A stretch of 64,000 nt of DNA from Flavobacterium sp. Root901. GTDB lineage: Bacteria; Bacteroidota; Bacteroidia; Flavobacteriales; Flavobacteriaceae. Of the stretch, positions 26,576-35,618 are shown in pieces. The stretch covers positions 2,835-66,834 of the forward strand of contig NZ_LMJB01000008.1 in NCBI RefSeq assembly GCF_001429765.1, given 5' to 3'. The number at the start of each line of letters is the position of its first letter. Position 1 is the first letter of the stretch. The notes under the pieces were generated by a model that saw only the letters and a list, made by a program, of their open reading frames with translations, ran no database searches and was not told the origin of the DNA. Made by a program: the position numbers and the translations under genes.

Positions 26576-26831
26576 AAATAAAATCAACAAAACAAATTCC
26601 AAAATCCAAAGCTTTATTCTTGGAATTTGTCTTTTTTTAATTGGAATTTCAGCGAATGCGCAATGTGCAATGTGTCGCGCCGCGCTTGCCGGAGATTCAA
26701 ATGTAAAAAAAGCAGAAGCTGTAAATGACGGAATCGTTTTTTTAATGATTATTCCCTATTTACTGGTAGCCATAATCGGTTTTCTTATTTACAAGATGTA
26801 CCGGTCTAAAAAGAAAAAGGCAGAAATATAA
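26565..26831 (+). CDS. small membrane protein with CxxC directly after signal peptide
   Basis: An 88-residue protein of no family I recognise. A hydrophobic signal-type segment (~16-32) ends in S-A-N-A-Q, then C34-A-M-C37-R begins the predicted mature part. A second helix (~57-77) and a Lys-rich tail (K-K-K-K) follow. The mature product would be a ~55-residue single-pass inner-membrane protein displaying a CxxC at the periplasmic face. Its ATG overlaps the DUF420 stop by 11 bases, so it is coupled to the oxidase-maturation operon. A role in copper, heme or thiol handling is plausible but unproven. A terminator-like hairpin lies inside its 5' coding part. Confidence 0.72.
   Translation: MYIKNKINKTNSKIQSFILGICLFLIGISANAQCAMCRAALAGDSNVKKAEAVNDGIVFLMIIPYLLVAIIGFLIYKMYRSKKKKAEI
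26592..26638 (+). repeat. terminator-like hairpin inside the CxxC protein gene
   Basis: A perfect 11-bp stem ACAAATTCCAA / TTGGAATTTGT (26592-26602, 26620-26630), 17-base loop, then C and seven T. It starts 27 bp after the start codon, within the signal-peptide codons. The AATTCCAA/TTGGAATT arms are the same as those of the intergenic repeat at 40185-40248. Confidence 0.6.
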
Positions 26832-26845
26832 TTCTGCCTTTTTTT
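26814..26845. terminator. bidirectional terminator
   Basis: A 12-bp stem (26814-26825 with 26832-26843; core AAGGCAGAA / TTCTGCCTT) with A and T tracts on either side. It overlaps the 3' ends of both convergent genes (stops at 26831 and 26844), so it can end transcription in both directions. Confidence 0.8.
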
Positions 26846-28250
26846 ATTTCAATCCATTAACAGAAACATTTACCGTTCCGTTAATTTTGATAAAAGCGAT
26901 AATGGCCTGATTGGTTAACTGAATTTTATCAAACTGAATATCTTCCATTTTTCCGTTTACAAAAACGCCCGGCATTGGCGAATAGTTTTTTAGATAAGAA
27001 GCCATACTTTTTTTGCCTTCTTCTAAATTAGGCTGTATGGAATACCTGCAGCTTTCTTCCATCTTTTTTAAGACATAACCCTGAACAAGCCAGTTTGCAG
27101 TTCGCATAAGCTTACTTTTAGTATCTAAAACATAATCCAGTTTTTCAAAAAATATTTCTTTTGTCTGCGGATTGTACTGCGGAAAACCATTTAAATATAA
27201 TGTACCATTTATCGATCCTAAAACATCAAGTGCAATTACCATTTTGCCGTCTTTATGCCAGATAGAAACATTTTTAACGGTTACTTTTTTACTTCCTGAA
27301 CCAAATTCCTGTCCGGCAAAATTCCTGGTCATAATTTTTGAAGCATCAACATAACTTGAAATAGCGGCAATATTGGCTGAAATCTGATTTGGAATTTTAG
27401 TAACCGGTTTTAAAACAATTTTACTGGCATTAAATTTAGATTCCGGTTGTTTGCCCACAATGGTTTCCATATTGCATTTCATTCCCATTTCCATCAAAAA
27501 AGAATCATTTTTCAGTTTTGCATTGGTAGAATAAATTTCAATAGGAACAATTCGCAGCCAGCTTTCATAAGTATCACTCATTTGAAACGGCGTACAAATT
27601 TTTTCTAAAGCAGATAAAACATTTGGCTTAAAATCCATTGATTTTTCAATAGCATCATCAATAGTATGTTCTAATTTAGATTTGAAAATTGAAATTGCAG
27701 GATTGATCAGATATGTAATTGGCAGATTTTTTCCAAAAACAATCATCGTCGGACTTTCACTCCATTCTAAAGATTTGAATTCGGTTTTAGTATTTAATTT
27801 CCAATTTGTTAAAGCAGCTTCGCTTGACAATGTTATAACCCCGTTTAAATTGAACTCTCTTGTATCGTAAAGTTCAACACCCAATTTTTTAGTACCAATT
27901 CTGTATTTAATATTGGCTTTTAACGGAAGAATTGTTTTTATTTTTTTATCAGGATTCGAAGGATCATTCTGAATTTTAATAGGAGCCTGTTTCCAGATTT
28001 TTATTTCGATGTCATCATCTTCTATATTATTATCTTCATAAATCAATCCGTTTAAGAGAGTATTGGTTTGATTTTCAATATCATTTAGCTTAACGGTAAT
28101 CGGCAGATTAATAAAGGATGGATTCGCATCGTAAACTAACGGACTCGCATCATCAGGTTCTGGTTTTAAAGTTTCTAATTTTTGAGATGTAGAACAGCTT
28201 ATAAATGCTGCAGTTACCGCAAACATTGAGATTATGGAAAAAAATTTCAT
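26844..28250 (-). CDS. DUF4403 family lipoprotein
   Basis: A 468-residue lipoprotein: the signal peptide ends in the lipobox F-I-S-C with the lipidated Cys near residue 19. The rest fits DUF4403, a family of long periplasmic or outer-membrane-attached proteins in Bacteroidota with no known function. Two similar halves rich in beta strands are apparent. The start at 28250 (M-K-F-F-S-I-I) was chosen over 28277 because it gives a normal lipoprotein signal and leaves the -7 box outside the gene. Single-gene transcript, divergent from the efflux operon. Confidence 0.82.
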   Translation of the reverse strand: MKFFSIISMFAVTAAFISCSTSQKLETLKPEPDDASPLVYDANPSFINLPITVKLNDIENQTNTLLNGLIYEDNNIEDDDIEIKIWKQAPIKIQNDPSNPDKKIKTILPLKANIKYRIGTKKLGVELYDTREFNLNGVITLSSEAALTNWKLNTKTEFKSLEWSESPTMIVFGKNLPITYLINPAISIFKSKLEHTIDDAIEKSMDFKPNVLSALEKICTPFQMSDTYESWLRIVPIEIYSTNAKLKNDSFLMEMGMKCNMETIVGKQPESKFNASKIVLKPVTKIPNQISANIAAISSYVDASKIMTRNFAGQEFGSGSKKVTVKNVSIWHKDGKMVIALDVLGSINGTLYLNGFPQYNPQTKEIFFEKLDYVLDTKSKLMRTANWLVQGYVLKKMEESCRYSIQPNLEEGKKSMASYLKNYSPMPGVFVNGKMEDIQFDKIQLTNQAIIAFIKINGTVNVSVNGLK

Positions 28251-28274
28251 AATTAATGATTTTTTAAAATAAAG

Positions 28275-28309
28275 CAAAATTAAGAAAACAATTAAATTAT
28301 TCTGACAAA
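28275..28309 (-). promoter_or_regulatory. promoter of the DUF4403 gene
   Basis: On the minus strand, TAATTTTG (28282-28275) fits TAnnTTTG, with TTTG at 28309-28306 giving a 23-bp spacing. It is 24 bp from the gene start at 28250. Confidence 0.45.
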
Positions 28310-28428
28310 CTGTAACATTTGATAATAACTACCGTCTTATTTAAATAATGAAACATAATTATTAACGTTTTATTATCATAATTTACTTATAAAATATATT
28401 ATTATTGTTTTAAAAATTTAACAATACC

Positions 28429-29130
28429 ATGATCGAAATTAAAGATTTGCATAAATCCTATAAAATGGGAAGTTCTGAACTTCATGTGTTGAAAGGAATA
28501 AATTTTAATATTGCCGAAGGAGAATTAGTAGCGATTATGGGTTCATCCGGATCTGGAAAATCGACTCTTCTTAATATTTTAGGGATTCTTGATGAAGCAG
28601 ATTCTGGTAGTTATATTTTAGACAATACTCCAATTAAGAAATTAAACGAAACTTTAGCTTCAAAATACAGGAATAAATTTCTGGGTTTTGTTTTTCAGTC
28701 TTTCAATCTCATCAATTATAAATCGGCATTAGATAACGTTGCTATGCCTTTATACTATCAGGGCGTAAAAAGAAAAGAACGTTATGATATAGCAATGAAA
28801 TATCTTGAAAAAGTTGGCTTGGGATCTCATTCACACCATTTGCCAAATGAGCTTTCGGGAGGTCAAAAACAGCGTGTTGCCATTGCAAGGGCACTGGCTT
28901 CGAATCCTAAAGTTTTATTGGCCGATGAACCGACAGGAGCTTTAGATACCAAAACTTCTTATGAAGTTATGGAACTTATTCAAGGAATTAACGATGAAGG
29001 AAAAACGATTTTGATCGTTACACACGAACCTGATATTGCCGCAATGTGCAAAAGAAATGTAGTCCTGAAAGACGGATTAATTATCGATGATAAATTAGTA
29101 GAACAAGTTAGAGCTTCATCTTATGTTTAA
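28429..29130 (+). CDS. ABC transporter ATP-binding protein (MacB/LolD type)
   Basis: A 233-residue cytoplasmic ATPase subunit. All ABC motifs are intact: Walker A G-S-S-G-S-G-K-S-T (38-46), signature L-S-G-G-Q-K-Q-R, Walker B V-L-L-A-D-E-P-T-G-A-L, and the H-loop V-T-H-E. It belongs to the branch that powers MacB/FtsX-type permeases, which drive efflux or lipoprotein release mechanically rather than by transport across the inner membrane. Its stop overlaps the first permease gene by 8 bases. It heads a six-gene efflux locus. Confidence 0.93.
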   Translation: MIEIKDLHKSYKMGSSELHVLKGINFNIAEGELVAIMGSSGSGKSTLLNILGILDEADSGSYILDNTPIKKLNETLASKYRNKFLGFVFQSFNLINYKSALDNVAMPLYYQGVKRKERYDIAMKYLEKVGLGSHSHHLPNELSGGQKQRVAIARALASNPKVLLADEPTGALDTKTSYEVMELIQGINDEGKTILIVTHEPDIAAMCKRNVVLKDGLIIDDKLVEQVRASSYV

Positions 29131-30367
29131 TATTGAACGCTGGCAGGAAATATTTGATGCCATTTCAAAAAACCGACTTCGAACATTTCTGACAGGAATT
29201 TCGGTAGCGTCGGGAATTTTTATTTTGGTGATTTTGCTCGGAGCGGGTAAAGGACTTCAAAATGGTATTGAAAAGCAGTTTGAACGTGATGCTGCCGGAA
29301 TTATTGAGGTTTGGGCCGGTACCACAACAAAAGAATATAAAGGATTGAACCCAGGAAGACAGGTTCAGTTTCGAAATAGTGATTATAACCAATCAGTTCA
29401 AAAATTTGAGGAAAAATTAGATTTAAGAGCTTCAACACAAAACTATTGGGGAGCGCAATTTGCGTATGGAAAAGAAAATGGAAATTATCAATATAGAGGA
29501 GTAAATCCTGATTACGGAGGAATTGAAAACCTTACCATAGTTCAGGGGCGATATGTAAATAGTAAAGACTTAGCTAATAATGAAAAAGTCGCTACTATTG
29601 GTATGAAAATTAAAACAGATTTGTTTAAAGATCAGGATGCCCTTGGAAAAGAAATTCAAATAAATAATATCAATTTTAAAGTAATTGGCATTTTTACAGA
29701 TCCGGGAGGAGAAAGAGAAGAAGCAAGAGCTTATCTGCCATTAACAACTGTTCAGAGAACTTTTGGAGCGGGAGATAAAATCAGCAATATGTTTTTTACT
29801 TTGAAAAAGACAAAAGATTATGATGAAGCCCTGGCCCAATCTGAAAAGTTTACTCAGGATTTAAAAGAGCTGCTCAAAAGTAAAAACATGGTCGCTCCGG
29901 AAGACGACAGCGGAATTGGGGCTTATAATTCGGTTAAAGATGCCAAACAGTTTTATGATTTGAATTTATACATCAGACTGTTTTTTTGGTGGGTGGGAAT
30001 TTGTACCATTATTGCCGGAGTTGTTGGTGTAAGTAATATCATGCTGATCATTGTAAAAGAAAGAACTAAAGAAATTGGGATTAGGAAAGCATTAGGCGCA
30101 TCGCCGTTTTCTATTATTTCGATGATTCTTCACGAATCAATTTTTATTACCACAATAGCAGGTTTTGTCGGACTTTTGGCGAGTTTATTGCTGCTGGAAT
30201 TTGTAGGGCCAATGGTTCAGAGTGAATATTTTAGAAATCCTGAGGTAGATTTTAGTGTGGCCCTGACAACACTTTTTTTGCTTGTATTTGCAGGTGCCGT
30301 TGCCGGATTTTTTCCGGCATACAGAGCCGCCAAAATTAAACCGATTGTAGCACTTAGAGACGAATAG
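29123..30367 (+). CDS. MacB/FtsX-type ABC permease, first paralogue
   Basis: A 414-residue permease with the MacB layout: one N-terminal membrane helix (~20-45), a periplasmic MacB_PCD core (~50-270), then three helices formed from the FtsX domain (~285-410). The stalk-coupling motif I-M-L-I-I-V-K-E-R-T-K-E-I-G-I-R-K-A-L-G-A is clear. Unlike E. coli MacB, the ATPase is a separate polypeptide. It probably pairs with the second permease (30370) as a heterodimer over an ATPase dimer. Confidence 0.92.
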   Translation: MFNIERWQEIFDAISKNRLRTFLTGISVASGIFILVILLGAGKGLQNGIEKQFERDAAGIIEVWAGTTTKEYKGLNPGRQVQFRNSDYNQSVQKFEEKLDLRASTQNYWGAQFAYGKENGNYQYRGVNPDYGGIENLTIVQGRYVNSKDLANNEKVATIGMKIKTDLFKDQDALGKEIQINNINFKVIGIFTDPGGEREEARAYLPLTTVQRTFGAGDKISNMFFTLKKTKDYDEALAQSEKFTQDLKELLKSKNMVAPEDDSGIGAYNSVKDAKQFYDLNLYIRLFFWWVGICTIIAGVVGVSNIMLIIVKERTKEIGIRKALGASPFSIISMILHESIFITTIAGFVGLLASLLLLEFVGPMVQSEYFRNPEVDFSVALTTLFLLVFAGAVAGFFPAYRAAKIKPIVALRDE

Positions 30368-30369
30368 TT

Positions 30370-31635
30370 ATGTTTAAAAAAGATAATTGGGACGAGATTT
30401 TACAGGCTTTGACAGCCAATCCTTTCAGAACTATTCTGACCGCTTTTGGTGTATTTTGGGGGATTTTTATTCTGGTGATTTTACTTGCTGCAGGTAATGG
30501 TTTGGAAAATGGTATTAAAAAAGGATTTGACGGAATCGCTACAAATACAATGTTTATGTGGAGTCAGACTACGTCTAAAGCATATAAAGGACTGCCAAAA
30601 ACACGCCGTTATGATTTTAGAAACAGCGATGTGGCGGCTTTAAAAGCAGCGTTGCCAGATTTATTATATGTTTCTCCAAGAAATCAGTTAGGAGATTTTA
30701 ACGGAACAAACAATGTTGTCCGAGGAACAAAAACTTCTGCATTTACCATTTATGGGGATTATCCGGAACTGATTAAACAACAGCCAATGGATATTACAAA
30801 AGGCAGATTTATAAACCAGCAGGATATTCTCGATAGAAGAAAAATTGCTATAATTGGTACAGGTGTTATCAGTGAACTTTATGGAAAAGAAGAAGATGCT
30901 GTAGGGACTTATATCAAAATCAACGGAATAAATTTTATGGTTGTTGGAGTTTATAAATCCAAACAGCAAGGAGGAAATGCAGAACAGGAGCAAAAAAATA
31001 TTTTTATTCCGTTTACTACTTTTCAGCAGGCTTTTAATTATGGTGATAAAGTAGGGTGGATGGCGCTTACTGCAAAAGACGAAACCTCTATTACCGATTT
31101 AAAACCTAAAATTTTAGAAATTATAAAATCGCTTCATTCAATTAATCCGGCAGATGACAGAGCGGTTGGAAATTTTGATTTGTACGAGCAGTTTAATAAA
31201 GTACAGAGCTTATTTAACATTCTAAAAATCATTGCTTATTTTGTTGGAACACTGGTTTTGATTTCCGGAGTAATTGGAATTTCAAATATCATGCTGATTG
31301 TAGTGAAAGAGCGCACAAAAGAAATAGGAATCAGAAGAGCATTAGGAGCAACACCGGGTGCGATACGCGGACAGATTTTATCAGAATCTATATTTTTAAC
31401 TATTATTTCTGGAATGTTTGGAATTGCCGTCGCAACCGGAATTATTGCGCTCTTAAATATGGCGCTCGATTCGATGCCGCCCGGAAATGACACCATGTTT
31501 GCTAATCCAAGTGTTGATTTAGGCGTTGTATTTGTAGCCTTAATAATATTAGTAGGATCTGGTTTGCTGGCAGGATTTATTCCGGCGCAGACCGCAATTA
31601 ATGTAAAGCCTGTAGATGCTTTACGAACAGAATAA
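30370..31635 (+). CDS. MacB/FtsX-type ABC permease, second paralogue
   Basis: A 421-residue permease with the same four-helix MacB/FtsX architecture as its neighbour, including I-M-L-I-V-V-K-E-R-T-K-E-I-G-I-R-R-A-L-G-A-T. It begins 2 bp after the first permease gene. The two proteins are similar in the FtsX domain but differ more in the periplasmic core, as expected for a heterodimeric pair. Confidence 0.92.
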   Translation: MFKKDNWDEILQALTANPFRTILTAFGVFWGIFILVILLAAGNGLENGIKKGFDGIATNTMFMWSQTTSKAYKGLPKTRRYDFRNSDVAALKAALPDLLYVSPRNQLGDFNGTNNVVRGTKTSAFTIYGDYPELIKQQPMDITKGRFINQQDILDRRKIAIIGTGVISELYGKEEDAVGTYIKINGINFMVVGVYKSKQQGGNAEQEQKNIFIPFTTFQQAFNYGDKVGWMALTAKDETSITDLKPKILEIIKSLHSINPADDRAVGNFDLYEQFNKVQSLFNILKIIAYFVGTLVLISGVIGISNIMLIVVKERTKEIGIRRALGATPGAIRGQILSESIFLTIISGMFGIAVATGIIALLNMALDSMPPGNDTMFANPSVDLGVVFVALIILVGSGLLAGFIPAQTAINVKPVDALRTE

Positions 31636-31673
31636 AATTATCAATCAAAATAATCGATTAAACCGAAAACAAA

Positions 31674-32792
31674 ATGAAAAAAGGAGTAACCGTAACCATT
31701 TTAATTTTAATTGCCATAGTCTTTTTTGGAGCGCTTTATTATTTATACGCGAAGAATCAGGCATCACCAATTGTTTTTAAAACGGAGAAAGCAGAGATTA
31801 AAACTATTGTAAAAAATACAATCGCAACTGGTAATATTCAGCCTGATGAAGAGGTCCTAATCAAACCAAATATTTCAGGTATTATTGAGCAGGTTTACAT
31901 CAAAGCGGGAGAAAAAATTAAAGCTGGCGATATGATTGCCAAAATTAGAGTTGTAGCAAATGTTTCTAATGTCAGCAGTACTCAAAATCAAGTTCAGACA
32001 GCTAAAATTGCTTTGGATAACCAGGAAAAAATTTACCAGAGACAAAAAACGCTTTTTGATAAAGATGTAATTTCTGCTAATGATTTTGATGCTGCACAAG
32101 TTGCCTATAAACAAGCAAAACAAAATTATCTGGCGGCAAAACAAAACTTAGATATCGTTAAAACAGGTACAACAACTTCATTAGGAAGTTATGCGAATAC
32201 TTTAATTCGTTCGACTGTTAACGGAATGGTTTTACAGGTTCCTGTAAAAGTTGGAAATCAGGTTATTGAAAGTAATAATTTCAACGAAGGAACCACTATT
32301 GCAAGTGTTGCCGATGTTGGAAGAATGATTTTTATTGGAAAAATTGACGAATCTGAAGTTGGAAAAATCAAAGAAAAAATGCCAATTGAAATCACAGTTG
32401 GAGCTATTGAAAATAAAAAGTTTGAAGCTGTTTTGACTGATATAGCGCCAAAAGGAGTGGTAGAAAACGGAGCAATTCAGTTTGAAATAAAAGCAAGATT
32501 AGAAAACAAAGGAGATACATTTATTAGAGCCGGTTTAAGTGCAAATGCATCTATTATTCTTGAAAAAGCTGATAAAGTATTGGCTATAAAAGAATCATTA
32601 GTTCAGTTTGACAAAAAAACTCAAAAACCTTATGTGGAAGTGGAAACAGCACCGCAAAAATTTCAAAGAAGAGATTTGGTTCTTGGCGTAAGCGACGGAA
32701 TTTACGTTCAGGTTAAAAGCGGTATCAAAAACACAGATAAAATTAAAATCTGGAATCAGGGTTTAATTGATGAAAAGGAAGAGAAAAAGTAA
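31674..32792 (+). CDS. efflux periplasmic adaptor (HlyD/MacA family), first
   Basis: A 372-residue adaptor anchored by an N-terminal helix (~5-25). It has a split lipoyl domain (G-N-I-Q-P-D-E-E-V-L-I-K-P-N-I-S-G-I-I and the return strand T-V-N-G-M-V-L-Q-V-P-V), a coiled-coil hairpin (~100-165) and a beta-barrel domain. Such adaptors join an inner-membrane ABC permease to a TolC channel. It lies 38 bp after the second permease gene. Confidence 0.9.
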   Translation: MKKGVTVTILILIAIVFFGALYYLYAKNQASPIVFKTEKAEIKTIVKNTIATGNIQPDEEVLIKPNISGIIEQVYIKAGEKIKAGDMIAKIRVVANVSNVSSTQNQVQTAKIALDNQEKIYQRQKTLFDKDVISANDFDAAQVAYKQAKQNYLAAKQNLDIVKTGTTTSLGSYANTLIRSTVNGMVLQVPVKVGNQVIESNNFNEGTTIASVADVGRMIFIGKIDESEVGKIKEKMPIEITVGAIENKKFEAVLTDIAPKGVVENGAIQFEIKARLENKGDTFIRAGLSANASIILEKADKVLAIKESLVQFDKKTQKPYVEVETAPQKFQRRDLVLGVSDGIYVQVKSGIKNTDKIKIWNQGLIDEKEEKK

Positions 32793-32829
32793 TTTGAAAT
32801 TATAACGAGTTTTTGGTTTTAAAAAATGT

Positions 32830-32837
32830 TAAATTTG
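32830..32837 (+). promoter_or_regulatory. possible internal -7 box before the tolC-like gene
   Basis: TAAATTTG matches TAnnTTTG, 34 bp before the start codon at 32872. The nearest upstream TTG (32813-32815) is only 14 bp away, shorter than usual. It could give the tolC-like and second adaptor genes separate transcription. Confidence 0.35.
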
Positions 32838-32871
32838 CGTAGTCTGGTTTACTGCGCTTCATTCAAAGTAT

Positions 32872-34260
32872 ATGAAAATAAATAAATATAATAGCCTTGT
32901 TTTTGCCCTCTTATTCGGTTTTGGAATAGTTGGACATGCACAAACAAAACAATGGACACTGGAAGAATGTGTGAGATATGCATTAGATAATAATATCACA
33001 ATTAAATTATCCGAGCTCGACGTAAAAACAGCAAATATTGATAAAAGAGGCGCATTAGGAAGTTATCTTCCAACGGTAAATGGTAATGCTTCTCATTCAT
33101 GGAATATTGGTTTGAACGTAAACCCTGTAACTAACATTGCCACTACACAAACGACCCAGTATTCTTCATTAGGCGTTAATGCAAATGTTGATATCTACAA
33201 AGGTTTGCAAAATCAAAATGCTTACAGAAGAGCAACACTTTCAATTATAGCATCAAAATATCAGCTGTTGAAAATGCAGGAAGATATTTCATTAAACGTT
33301 GCGAACGCTTTTCTTCAGATTTTATCAAATAAAGAAGACCTGAAAATAAAGAAAGAGCAATTAACAATTGATGAAAAACGTTATGCACGTTCTGAAGAAA
33401 TGGTAAATGCGGGAACAATTCCGCGTGGCGATTTATTTGATCTGAAAGCGACTGTTGCTACAGATAAGCAAAATATTACAGTTTCTGAAAACAATTTATT
33501 GATTTCAAAATTAAGTTTAGCCCAGCTTTTACAATTAAAAGAATTTGCAGATTTTGACGTTGTAGACGACACAAATGCGACAGATGAAAATAATATCATG
33601 GCGCAAACACCAATTGATATTTACAATAAAGCAAAAGAAACAAGAACGGAATTAAAATTAGCGCAGACTAATCTTGAAATTGCCGAGAAAAATGTTGCGA
33701 TTGCAAAAGGTGCTTATCAGCCAACTTTGAGAGGTTTTTATCAATTTAGTACAAGTGCCAGTTACAGTGATCGATTAATTGGAACTGATCCTGTTACTAA
33801 ACAACCAATTTATGCAGGACCAGATCCTGTTTTTACTCAGTTTAGTGATAACAAAGGACACAATTTTGGTTTTCAATTAAGTGTTCCAATATTTAATGGA
33901 TTTTCTGCCAAAAACAATGTTGAAAGAAACAAAGTAAGTTTAGAGAAATCTAAAATAGATTTAGAGCAAAAAAGTTTAGATTTGCAGCGTAATGTTTACA
34001 CAGCATTTACAGATGCAAAAGGAGCTTTAAATACTTATGAATCTGCTACTGTAACTCTTGAAGCAAGACAGCAGGCTTACAATTATGCTAAAGAAAAGTA
34101 CGATGTTGGTTTAATGAATTCATTCGATTTTACACAAGCACAAACTTTGCTGACAAATGCACAATCTGACGTTATCAGAACGAAATACGATTACATGTTT
34201 AAAATTAAGATACTTGAGTTCTATTTCGGAATTCCAATTGTTCCAATTATTACAAAATAA
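32872..34260 (+). CDS. TolC family outer-membrane efflux protein
   Basis: A 462-residue protein with a signal peptide (to ~23, V-G-H-A-Q). It has the paired long alpha-helical hairpins of the TolC/OEP family and the starting motif W-T-L-E-E-C-V-R-Y-A-L-D-N-N. It forms the trimeric exit duct through the outer membrane. It lies between the two adaptor genes, so both may dock on it. Confidence 0.92.
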   Translation: MKINKYNSLVFALLFGFGIVGHAQTKQWTLEECVRYALDNNITIKLSELDVKTANIDKRGALGSYLPTVNGNASHSWNIGLNVNPVTNIATTQTTQYSSLGVNANVDIYKGLQNQNAYRRATLSIIASKYQLLKMQEDISLNVANAFLQILSNKEDLKIKKEQLTIDEKRYARSEEMVNAGTIPRGDLFDLKATVATDKQNITVSENNLLISKLSLAQLLQLKEFADFDVVDDTNATDENNIMAQTPIDIYNKAKETRTELKLAQTNLEIAEKNVAIAKGAYQPTLRGFYQFSTSASYSDRLIGTDPVTKQPIYAGPDPVFTQFSDNKGHNFGFQLSVPIFNGFSAKNNVERNKVSLEKSKIDLEQKSLDLQRNVYTAFTDAKGALNTYESATVTLEARQQAYNYAKEKYDVGLMNSFDFTQAQTLLTNAQSDVIRTKYDYMFKIKILEFYFGIPIVPIITK

Positions 34261-34266
34261 TTTATT

Positions 34267-35556
34267 ATGTCAAAAAAAACAGTTTACTTCTTAGTTGGTT
34301 TAGCCGTAGTTATTATTATAGCGTTAGTTGGGCTTTCCAAAGCAGGAGTAATAGGAAATAAAGATGAAGGAAAAGAAGTTGAAACATCAAAAGTAGTGGC
34401 TTCAACAATTGTTGAAACAGTTTCGGCAACTGGAAAAATCCAGCCGGAAATTGAAGTAAAACTTTCATCAATGGTTTCCGGTGAAATTATTGCACTAAAT
34501 GTAAAAGAAGGTCAGGTTGTAAAAAAAGGAGATCTGCTGGTAAAAATAAATCCTGATTTATATACATCAGGATTAGAAAGATCGGTAGCCAATTTATCAG
34601 GAACAAAAGCCGGTTTAGTGCAGTCTGAAGCCAGTTTTAAAGAGGCAAAAGCAAATTATGAGCGCAATAAAACGCTTTATGATAAAGGTGTGATTTCAAA
34701 ATCTGATTGGGATAAAGCTATTTCGACTTATGAAGTAGCAAAAGCAACAAAACAATCTTCTTACTATAATGTTCAGAGCGCTTCGGCGTCTGTAACAGAA
34801 GCCAGAGACAACTTAGGCCGTACAACAATTTATGCTCCGGCAGATGGTACAATTTCTGTATTAAACGTGGAGTTGGGAGAACGTGTTTTAGGAACGCAGC
34901 AAATGGCTGGAACAGAACTTTTAAGAGTTGCCAACCTGAATAATATGGAGGTTGAAGTTGATGTAAACGAAAATGATATCGTAAAAATTAAAATAGGTGA
35001 CGAGGCAAATGTTGAAGTCGATGCTTATTTAAAAAAGAAATTTAAAGGTGTTGTAACCAGTATTTCAAATTCAGCAAGTACAACTTTGACTTCAGATCAG
35101 GTTACGAATTTCAAAGTTAAAGTTCGTATTTTAAAAGATTCCTATCAGGATTTGTTAGAAGGAAAGCCAGCAGCATATTCACCTTTCAGACCGGGAATGA
35201 CCGCTACAGTTGACATTATTACCACAACTAAAAACAATGTTTTGGCAGTGCCGATTAGTTCAGTTGTCGTAAAATCTGATACTACAGCCGTAAAAGATTT
35301 TACAGTTGAAGATCCGAATGAGAAAAAAGCAGCTCCAAAAAGCGATAAAAAATTCGAATGTGTTTTTGTAAAAGTTGGAGACAAAGCTAAAATCAGAATT
35401 ATCAAAACCGGAATTCAGGACGATACCAATATTGAAGTAATGTCCGGATTAAAACCGGGAGATGTTGTCATTACAGGGCCATATACAACAGTTTCAAAAG
35501 AATTAAATTCCGGCGATAAAGTAAAGTCCAAAAAAGCAGAAGCTTCTAAGAAATAA
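34267..35556 (+). CDS. efflux periplasmic adaptor (HlyD/MacA family), second
   Basis: A 429-residue adaptor with an N-terminal membrane helix (~6-28), lipoyl half-motifs (K-I-Q-P-E-I-E-V-K-L-S-S-M-V-S-G-E-I and T-I-Y-A-P-A-D-G-T-I-S-V-L), a coiled-coil hairpin (~100-180), a beta-barrel and a longer membrane-proximal domain. It resembles MacA more closely than the first adaptor does. It starts 6 bp after the TolC gene. Two adaptors in one ABC efflux locus is unusual (see findings). Confidence 0.9.
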   Translation: MSKKTVYFLVGLAVVIIIALVGLSKAGVIGNKDEGKEVETSKVVASTIVETVSATGKIQPEIEVKLSSMVSGEIIALNVKEGQVVKKGDLLVKINPDLYTSGLERSVANLSGTKAGLVQSEASFKEAKANYERNKTLYDKGVISKSDWDKAISTYEVAKATKQSSYYNVQSASASVTEARDNLGRTTIYAPADGTISVLNVELGERVLGTQQMAGTELLRVANLNNMEVEVDVNENDIVKIKIGDEANVEVDAYLKKKFKGVVTSISNSASTTLTSDQVTNFKVKVRILKDSYQDLLEGKPAAYSPFRPGMTATVDIITTTKNNVLAVPISSVVVKSDTTAVKDFTVEDPNEKKAAPKSDKKFECVFVKVGDKAKIRIIKTGIQDDTNIEVMSGLKPGDVVITGPYTTVSKELNSGDKVKSKKAEASKK

Positions 35557-35618
35557 ATAACATATTTGTCTGAACTTCACTCAGTCTGCCATAATAATTA
35601 ATTTTAAAATTACATACA

